This document shows positions 4,448 through 10,046 of a DNA stretch of 10,046 nucleotides, in pieces. The notes under the pieces are model-generated. The model was given only the letters and a program-made list of their open reading frames with translations, was not told the origin of the DNA and did no database searches. Location of the stretch: the NCBI GenBank assembly GCA_030147305.1, contig JASLAE010000475.1, forward strand, positions 1-10,046. Reading direction: 5' to 3'. Position 1 is the stretch's first letter; the number at the start of each line of letters is the position of its first letter. The position numbers and the translations under genes were made by a program. The stretch comes from Cesiribacter sp. GTDB lineage: Bacteria; Bacteroidota; Bacteroidia; Cytophagales; Cyclobacteriaceae.

Positions 4448-6064
4448 ATGAAAATGAATTATATTAAGAACTGGCCTAAATATTTCTTAAGCGTATTAGG
4501 TATTAGCGGCATGATGCTTTTTAGCGCCTGCGATACCAGCAACCGTAATGAAGATAGTACCAGAGCAAATACCGAGACAGCTGTAACTAGCAGCGAACAG
4601 CCTGGCAATAATGAAGCCATTGCTGCAGACACTACAACTTTCGAACGTACAACCAATGCTGTAGACTCTGCAAACTATAACAATACTTTCGATGATACTG
4701 ATGCAACGACCTCAGAAAGTCCTGAAGCATCAGACACAGGTACTACGACCAATAACACGGAAGCAACTAATTCTGAAAACCCGGCACAGCGTACCAATGT
4801 AACTGATAATGCCGTAAGCAATGATGAGGCAGCCACCGCAGAACCTGAGGCGAACACTAATAATGCGATGGTATCTGGCACTGACGATAACAGTACTATT
4901 CGCAATGCAGAAACAGAAGAAGCTGGCAATGTAAATACTCCTGAAGAAGCTGAAACGTTAAACAGCGATGGCACTACAGGTACCATAGATAACACTGAAG
5001 CTTTAGACAATCAGTATGACGCCACAGAAGCAACAGAAATCCAAACCACTACTGATACTGAAATTCCTGAGAATGCAGACAGTGCAAACATTGTGCAGGA
5101 AACAACAGCCTTAGATTCAGCAAACAACAGCACGCAAAGTACAACCACTTCAGAGTCAAACTATACTGAAGATCAGAATTTAAACCCTGTTGAGGATAGT
5201 ACAGTTGATGCTAATACAACCGAAACAAATACAACAACTGCAACAAACGCTTCTACCACTTTAAACGAAGATGAAGCAGTTGAAAACCTGGAGTCGGTTG
5301 AAGCTGAAGGAAACCTGGAAGCAGACAGTGCTGCCTACAACAACACAGATGCTGAAACAACCGCTGGTGGGCTGAACATCGAAAATGATGCTGACTCCAT
5401 GAACAACATGGAAATTTCTCAGCAACTGCGCCAGGAATATGCTGCATTGAACGAGGAGATCAGGGAAATGCTCCGCCAGAATCCTGATGTAAACATGCGT
5501 TATACAAGCACCGGCAATTCAGATTTCGACTATGGCAACTACGGAGTAACCTATGAAGGTATTGCAGACGAAGCAACCAGGAAGAAATTTACTGACCTGG
5601 AAACACGCCGTGCTGATATTCAGCAAAGACTTAGAGGTAAAATAGATGCCAGCACTAATGCTTACACGGCAGCAGATGTGAATGCTGTACCGGCCAAGGG
5701 TTATGACGAACTCTTTAACTTCATAGAAGACCAGATCAATTATCCTGTAAATGCACAGGCAGCCAATATTGAGGGAACCATATTTGTAGAATTTATGGTA
5801 GATCCCCAAGGCAATATTTCCGAACCTAAAATTGTAGACACCATTGAGGGAGAACGTGAAACCATCATAGATCCCCTAAATCCTACGCAATTTACCGAGC
5901 AGGAGCGTGAGGAAGCCATTAGAGAAATGGAAGAAGAGGCCAAGAGAGCTGTTAAAGCTACCAATGGCATGTGGGAGTCGGCACAAATGGGCAACGAGTC
6001 TGTGACACAAACTGTACAATTACCAGTGCGGTTTCGCATCGAAGATAACAACGAAAACAGATAA
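4448..6064 (+). CDS. Lipoprotein with TonB_C-like domain and long acidic linker, copy 2
   Basis: This 538-residue predicted lipoprotein is paralogous to the preceding gene. Its signal (KNWPKYFLSVLGISGMMLF) closely matches that of copy 1 and ends in LFSAC, with Cys28 lipidated. Residues 29-320 are a Thr/Asn/Glu/Asp/Ala-rich linker with no Lys, Trp or Cys and few hydrophobics, so probably disordered and extended. Residues 327-408 are the shared core (LRQEYAALNEEIREMLRQ, a short Tyr stretch, then RGKIDASTNAYTAAD). Residues 413-532 are the TonB_C-like domain: GYDELFNFIEDQINYPVNA, GTIFVEFMVDPQGNISEPK, then an extra charged helical segment (469-497) and KATNGMWESAQM with a final strand QTVQLPVRFRI. 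The domain ends the protein, as usual for TonB. ATG at 4448 aligns with the copy 1 start; a second ATG at 4454 is less likely. TonB-like energy transduction is doubtful without a transmembrane anchor. Substrate or partner unknown. Confidence 0.88.
   Translation: MKMNYIKNWPKYFLSVLGISGMMLFSACDTSNRNEDSTRANTETAVTSSEQPGNNEAIAADTTTFERTTNAVDSANYNNTFDDTDATTSESPEASDTGTTTNNTEATNSENPAQRTNVTDNAVSNDEAATAEPEANTNNAMVSGTDDNSTIRNAETEEAGNVNTPEEAETLNSDGTTGTIDNTEALDNQYDATEATEIQTTTDTEIPENADSANIVQETTALDSANNSTQSTTTSESNYTEDQNLNPVEDSTVDANTTETNTTTATNASTTLNEDEAVENLESVEAEGNLEADSAAYNNTDAETTAGGLNIENDADSMNNMEISQQLRQEYAALNEEIREMLRQNPDVNMRYTSTGNSDFDYGNYGVTYEGIADEATRKKFTDLETRRADIQQRLRGKIDASTNAYTAADVNAVPAKGYDELFNFIEDQINYPVNAQAANIEGTIFVEFMVDPQGNISEPKIVDTIEGERETIIDPLNPTQFTEQEREEAIREMEEEAKRAVKATNGMWESAQMGNESVTQTVQLPVRFRIEDNNENR
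4532..5407 (+). other. Lysine-free Thr/Asn/Asp/Glu linker with O-glycosylation sequons
   Basis: This segment encodes residues 29-320 of lipoprotein copy 2. By hand count it has 27 Asp and 83 Ser/Thr in 292 residues, and no Lys. Eight sites match the sequon described for general O-glycosylation in Bacteroides, D-(S/T)-(A/I/L/M/V/T): Asp36, 61, 73, 211, 223, 250, 293 and 316. Unlike copy 1 it is not Gly-rich and has no clear repeat unit. The likely role is a flexible spacer that holds the C-terminal domain away from the membrane; glycosylation is inference. Confidence 0.6.
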
Positions 6065-6087
6065 TTATTCCCTTATTTGAGTAAGAA

Positions 6088-6123
6088 AGAAAAGCAGGCC
6101 TTAGTGCCTGCTTTTCTGTTTTT
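6088..6123. terminator. Probable bidirectional terminator between convergent genes
   Basis: AGAAAAGCAGGC (6088-6099) pairs perfectly over 12 bp with GCCTGCTTTTCT (6106-6117), with a 6-nt loop. On the plus strand GTTTTT follows, giving a good terminator for lipoprotein copy 2. Read from the other side, the hairpin is followed by CTTTCTTAC, a weaker U-rich tail. It may therefore also end the minus-strand gene that stops at 6181. Confidence 0.88.
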
Positions 6124-6180
6124 ACACCAAATAATATTTATTATCAGATAGTTAAGAGCTATGCAAACAGTTTTAGCCGC

Positions 6181-6810
6181 TTAGAAATGTTTTCTGTTCA
6201 GCACTTCGGTAAGAATCATGGCTTGTCGCAGCCCTTTTTTACTATGAAGCAGATTTTTTATTTGTTGTGCTGGTGGCGATACTCTGGTGGGTCTGTTGGT
6301 CCTCACCCGCTGTATTTTTCTGGGTCCCCGCTCCTGCTCTTTTACTCTTTTCGGTGATTCAAAAGCAGCAGGCTCCTGGCTAAGCACCTCTGCACGGGCT
6401 TTGGCAGGCAAAGATTCCTGCAGAGATTTTAAATGCTCAGTCCGCTGCATTTGCTCCAGCGCGTCCGCTTCCAGATTCCGGTACACTGGCTGCTCCGGGG
6501 CAGCAGGGCTAAATTCGGCCTCTGCCTGTTCCAGCATTGGCTCCGCTTTTTGCGATGCTCTTCGCTTTGCCCTGTTGGCCGCTTCTTCATAACGCTCCAG
6601 CAATTCCTCTAAAGAGCCGGGCTCCCGCTCATCATGCGTTGCAGTTTGCTGCGGCCGGCGCTCCGGCGCTCCAGGCCTTGTCACTTCAGTTTCGTCGTCT
6701 TCAAACAAGGGGGGCGGACCTGTGGTACCTTTTCTTCGTTTCTTCAGCGCTCCAAAGATTAGATAGATAATACCGAAGATGATATATATGATAACCTGCA
6801 AGTCTTCCAT
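6181..6810 (-). CDS. Single-pass membrane protein with charged, helical cytoplasmic region
   Basis: This 209-residue protein of unknown function has one transmembrane helix at residues 6-22 (VIIYIIFGIIYLIFGAL) directly after the acidic MEDLQ. KKRRK follows at once, which by the positive-inside rule puts the rest in the cytoplasm. The middle is polar, rich in Glu, Arg, Pro and Ala, with charged helical stretches such as LEELLERYEEAANRAKRRA (about 68-86). It is probably extended or coiled. The C-terminus, about residues 182-209, carries NLLHSKKGLRQAMILTEVLN; a similar ending recurs, as far as I recall, in small Bacteroidota membrane proteins and may be the functional part. It is convergent with lipoprotein copy 2 and divergent from smc (155 bp). 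The divergence suggests at most shared regulation. I do not recognise a named family. Confidence 0.75.
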   Translation of the reverse strand: MEDLQVIIYIIFGIIYLIFGALKKRRKGTTGPPPLFEDDETEVTRPGAPERRPQQTATHDEREPGSLEELLERYEEAANRAKRRASQKAEPMLEQAEAEFSPAAPEQPVYRNLEADALEQMQRTEHLKSLQESLPAKARAEVLSQEPAAFESPKRVKEQERGPRKIQRVRTNRPTRVSPPAQQIKNLLHSKKGLRQAMILTEVLNRKHF

Positions 6811-6965
6811 AGCAGCAAATTACAGAATTACTTTTAAATTTACCTGTTTGCTGAGTGGAGAAACCAATGCGGCACGTTCTATAACAGGCAGCCTAGAAGC
6901 TACCCTACAAGATCGTGCCCCTCAGCATAGCACTAACTTATGTTGGTAAGAAAGAAGAGGAGTAC
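6811..6965. promoter_or_regulatory. Shared divergent upstream region for the membrane-protein gene and smc
   Basis: These 155 bp lie between two divergent starts and should carry both promoters. On the minus strand, TAATTTG ends 6 bp before the ATG and resembles the Bacteroidota -7 element TAnnTTTG, but it is one base short and very close to the start codon. On the plus side a purine-rich run ends in AGGAG (6958-6962), 3 nt before the smc ATG: a ribosome-binding site with short spacing, and the only clear one in the window. No convincing operator was found. Confidence 0.4.
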
Positions 6966-9900
6966 ATGCGGCTGACCCGATTAGAGATCAAAGGTTTTAA
7001 AAGTTTTGGTGACAGAGTAGTTATTAACTTCGACGAAGGCATAACGGGCATTGTAGGCCCTAATGGCTGCGGCAAATCTAATGTGGTGGATGCCATCCGC
7101 TGGGTGCTGGGCGAGCAGAAGACCAAGGCCCTTCGGAGCGATAAAATGGAGAACGTTATCTTTAACGGAACTAAAAACCGCAAGCCCAGCCAGATGGCTG
7201 ATGTATCGCTCACCTTCGACAATACCAAAAACCTGCTGCCCACTGAATATTCCAAGGTAACCATTACCCGCCGCTACTACCGCACTGGCGAAAGTGAATA
7301 TGAACTGAACGGAGTTCCCTGCCGCCTCAAGGACATCAATAACCTGTTTATGGATACGGGCATAGCTTCGAACAGCTATGCCATTATAGAGCTAAAGATG
7401 GTAGACGAGTTGCTGAATGACAAAGAGGGCTCACGCAGGGCACTCTTCGAAGAGGCAGCCGGAATCTCTAAATTCAAAAAAAGAAAAAAGGAAACACTTA
7501 AAAAGCTTGAAGAAACCAATGCAGACCTGGAGCGTGTAAAGGACCTGCTTTTTGAAATCGAAAAAAACCTTAAATCGTTGGAGCGGCAGGCAAAACAGGC
7601 AGAACGCTACTTTGCGCTCAAAGAAGAATACAAAAGCCTAAGCCTCCGGCTGGGCCGCCTGTCTATAGGCCAGTTTACAGACCGTTTTTTAGGTCTGCAC
7701 AAGCAGCTGGAGGATGAGCAGAATCGCAAAGCAGCCCTGGATGCCCAGCATGCCGAAAAAGAAGCCCTGTTCGAAGAAGCCAAGTCGGGACTGATAGGCC
7801 GCGAAAAATTGCTGAGCAGCCGCCAGAAAACCCTTAATGAGCACGTGGCAAAGATTCGGCAGGTAGAAAGCGACAAGAAGATCAAAAACGAACGGCTGCG
7901 TTTCCTGAATGACAAGCGCGATTCGCTGCAGGAACAGTTAGAAAATGATAAGCAAAGCTACGACCGCGCCTCTTTTAGTCTGCAGAGTCTGGGGCAGGAA
8001 AAGCAGGTTGCAGCCAGTCTTGCAGAAGAGGCCCAGGCGCTGCTCGACGAGCTAAAGGAAGCATACGAAGAGCAAAAAAGCATTACAAATAACCTTCGTG
8101 CGGAAGCTGCATTAGCCAGCAACCAGCAACGGCAGCTGCAGGAACAGTCGTACAAGCTAAGCAAATCACTGGAAATAAAGCAGATGCAGCTGTCTTCCCT
8201 TCGGCAAGAGCTGGAAAAGACAGCCATGGAAGGCAATCAGCACAACAGCAGCCTGCAGCAGTTCGAAGACAAACTTGGCGATGTGCAGGAGGCAGTGGCG
8301 GAGAAAGAGGAGCAGCTGCAAGCATTAAAGGGGGAGGAAGAGCAACTGCTACAAGAATTACATGCACTGGAGCAGAGCCTGCAGCAGAACAGGGAATTGC
8401 TGGCTAACGACCGGCGGCAACTGGATGCCAAACAAAATGAATTTAACCTCACCAAAAGCCTTGTTGATAACCTGGAAGGCTTTCCGGAAGCCATTCGCTA
8501 TCTGAAGAAAAAGACCGACTGGGGAAAAAATATTCCCCTGTTATCAGACATCATTACCTGCTCAGAAAAATATCGGGTGGCTATTGAAACCTACCTGGAG
8601 CCCTGGATGAACCACTACGTGGTAAACGAATGGCCGCAGGCCCTGGAAGCTGTAGCCCTTTTAGACAAAGCAGCACGGGGCCGGGCGCAATTCTTTGTAC
8701 TGGAGGCACTTCCTGCCAATACACCTGCTACCACCACAGCCCCGGCAGCTTGCAAACCTGCCCTGTCGGTAATAGAAACAGATGCTAAATTTTTGCCCCT
8801 TACTGCACATCTTTTTGCGGATGCCTATGTTACGGAGCAGGAAAGCCTCGCCACCGATGCCTATGGAGATTGCTCAGTCATCAGCAGCAGCGGACGCATC
8901 ATCAAACGCCGCTACAGCCTCATGGGTGGTTCAGTGGGTATGTTTGAAGGCAAGCGGATTGGCCGGGCAAGAAACCTGGAGAAGTTGCAAAAGGATATTC
9001 AGCAGCTACAGCAAGAAGTAAGCCGCCTGGAAAAACTACAGCAGGAGCAGCATACAGCGCTTGGCCGTCTGAAGAGCAGCACGCGCAAATCCAGCATAGA
9101 AAGTACCAGCCGGGAGCTTTCCCTCCTGCAGCAGGAGCTGGTGCAGGTACGTACGCGCCACGAGCAGCTGGTGCAACTACTTAGCAGCCAGGCTAACCGC
9201 CAGGAAGACATGCGCCAGCAGATGGAAACACTGCAGGAAGAAATTGCCGATCTTCACCCGGAAGCATCGGCGGTGCGTGAAAGGCTTGAAGCGCTGGAAG
9301 AAAAGAGACTGCAGTTGCAGGATGATCTTGCCCTGCAGAACGAAGCCCTGTCTGTAAAATCTGCCCGCTTCAACGAACAGAACCTGCTGTTCCACCGACA
9401 GGAAAACAAACTAAATGCACTGGTGCAGGAAATAGGATTTAAAGAGCAATCACTGCAAAGCAGCCAGGAAAGGATAACGCGCAACAAAGCTGCCTTAACC
9501 GACACTGCTGTGGAGATTGAAGGTTTGCTGCAGCGCAATGAACTGGGCGATGAAGAATTGCTCAGCATGTACAGTGAAAAAGAATCTATTGAAGCAGGCG
9601 TAAATGAAGCTGAGCGGGAATATTATGAATTGCGTGGTACCATTGACATGCTTGAAAAAGAAGCACGTGAGCTGCAGCGGCGGCGCGAAAGCAGCCAGGC
9701 CATCACCATGGAACTGCAAAATCGGCAGAATGAGTACAAGCTTCAGCTAAATAGCATTCGCGAGCGCCTTTCCGTAGAATTTAATGTGGATGCCGATGCC
9801 CTTATGGAAGCCGCTGCCGAGAATGAATCATTAAGCGAAGCAGAACTACAGCAGGAAGTGCGGGCTGTGCGTGACAAAATTGAAAAAATAGGGCCCATCA

Positions 9901-10046
9901 ACCCGATGGCGATGGAGGCTTACCAGGAGATTCAGGAGCGGCACCAGTTCATTGCTGCCCAACGCGATGATTTAGTGAGTGCACAGGGTTCGTTGCTGGA
10001 AACCATGCACCAGCTGGACACTGCCGCACAGGAAGCTTTCCTGAGT
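6966..10046 (+). CDS. smc: Chromosome segregation protein SMC, 3' partial
   Basis: The frame is open from ATG 6966 to the window end, 1027 codons. SMC dimers with ScpA/ScpB load on DNA and condense and resolve the chromosome using ATP. The start is the standard SMC opening, LTRLEIKGFKSF. Walker A is GPNGCGKSN (31-39), followed by VVDAIRWVLGEQ. FEEAAGIS (161-168) ends the N-terminal ATPase part. A long coiled coil runs from about 170 to 500. The hinge lies at about 505-672, from GFPEAIRYLKKKTDW to the Gly-rich MGGSVGMFEGKRIGRA. The returning coiled coil follows, with IGPINPMAMEAY (975-986) near the second ATPase half. The family is usually about 1170-1190 residues, so about 150 residues with the LSGGQ-type signature and Walker B lie beyond the window. 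IIELKMV (140-146) replaces the more common VIEQGMI; I believe this is usual in Bacteroidota. RecN or SbcC are excluded by the hinge and the start motif. Confidence 0.95.
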   Translation, partial: MRLTRLEIKGFKSFGDRVVINFDEGITGIVGPNGCGKSNVVDAIRWVLGEQKTKALRSDKMENVIFNGTKNRKPSQMADVSLTFDNTKNLLPTEYSKVTITRRYYRTGESEYELNGVPCRLKDINNLFMDTGIASNSYAIIELKMVDELLNDKEGSRRALFEEAAGISKFKKRKKETLKKLEETNADLERVKDLLFEIEKNLKSLERQAKQAERYFALKEEYKSLSLRLGRLSIGQFTDRFLGLHKQLEDEQNRKAALDAQHAEKEALFEEAKSGLIGREKLLSSRQKTLNEHVAKIRQVESDKKIKNERLRFLNDKRDSLQEQLENDKQSYDRASFSLQSLGQEKQVAASLAEEAQALLDELKEAYEEQKSITNNLRAEAALASNQQRQLQEQSYKLSKSLEIKQMQLSSLRQELEKTAMEGNQHNSSLQQFEDKLGDVQEAVAEKEEQLQALKGEEEQLLQELHALEQSLQQNRELLANDRRQLDAKQNEFNLTKSLVDNLEGFPEAIRYLKKKTDWGKNIPLLSDIITCSEKYRVAIETYLEPWMNHYVVNEWPQALEAVALLDKAARGRAQFFVLEALPANTPATTTAPAACKPALSVIETDAKFLPLTAHLFADAYVTEQESLATDAYGDCSVISSSGRIIKRRYSLMGGSVGMFEGKRIGRARNLEKLQKDIQQLQQEVSRLEKLQQEQHTALGRLKSSTRKSSIESTSRELSLLQQELVQVRTRHEQLVQLLSSQANRQEDMRQQMETLQEEIADLHPEASAVRERLEALEEKRLQLQDDLALQNEALSVKSARFNEQNLLFHRQENKLNALVQEIGFKEQSLQSSQERITRNKAALTDTAVEIEGLLQRNELGDEELLSMYSEKESIEAGVNEAEREYYELRGTIDMLEKEARELQRRRESSQAITMELQNRQNEYKLQLNSIRERLSVEFNVDADALMEAAAENESLSEAELQQEVRAVRDKIEKIGPINPMAMEAYQEIQERHQFIAAQRDDLVSAQGSLLETMHQLDTAAQEAFLS

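Noticed and set aside
4675..5010. Minus-strand open frame opposite the copy 2 linker
   Set aside because: Ser/Val-rich shadow of the Thr/Glu/Asp linker. The plus frame continues into a recognisable conserved domain.
6915..6965. Upstream GTG extension of smc (GTG at 6915)
   Set aside because: The ATG at 6966 gives the standard SMC N-terminus and has AGGAG just upstream; the extension adds no conserved residues.
7607..9719. Several minus-strand open frames of 70-104 residues opposite smc
   Set aside because: They are Ser/Cys/Leu-rich shadows of the coiled-coil codons (CAG, GAA, CTG). The plus-strand smc frame is continuous over the whole region.

Overview
The window looks like chromosomal DNA of a Bacteroidota member, probably a Cytophagales-type marine or soil bacterium; that rank is inference. 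The grounds are a DUF4159 secreted protein, a di-iron acyl-lipid/acyl-CoA desaturase of the short Bacteroidota form, two lipoproteins with TonB-type C-terminal domains, an SMC with Bacteroidota-like sequence, AT-rich intergenic DNA and mostly absent Shine-Dalgarno sequences. I see no tRNA, rRNA, insertion sequence, CRISPR array or phage gene.

Layout. Positions 1-507 hold the 3' part of a multi-pass membrane protein whose start lies outside the window. A gene-poor stretch of about 360 bp follows. Next come a secreted DUF4159 protein (871-1551) and a desaturase (1668-2462). The desaturase has a GTG start and sits behind two closely spaced hairpins, one a perfect 22-bp palindrome. A strong terminator (2479-2511) closes that region. 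Two tandem paralogous lipoprotein genes (2648-4156 and 4448-6064) follow, each with its own terminator, so they look like separate transcription units. A convergent minus-strand gene for a single-pass membrane protein (6181-6810) is divergent from smc (6966 to the window end). The smc frame is open for 1027 codons and is cut by the window edge before the second half of its ATPase.

The most interesting part is the lipoprotein pair. Both share a near-identical lipoprotein signal, a common Tyr-rich/coiled core of about 90 residues and a TonB_C-like domain. Each has expanded a different low-complexity segment. In copy 1, about 110 Gly/Thr/Ser/Asn residues sit inside the TonB_C fold and about 100 more follow it. 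In copy 2, about 290 lysine-free Thr/Asn/Glu/Asp/Ala residues separate the lipid anchor from the core. That linker carries eight matches to the Bacteroidota O-glycosylation sequon, and copy 1 carries none. TonB proteins are normally anchored by an N-terminal transmembrane helix and work with ExbB/ExbD, so a lipid-anchored TonB_C pair is not a standard energy transducer. Its function cannot be read from the sequence.

The other genes are ordinary housekeeping or conserved Bacteroidota genes (membrane lipid desaturation, chromosome condensation). No functional link between them and the lipoproteins is evident beyond proximity.
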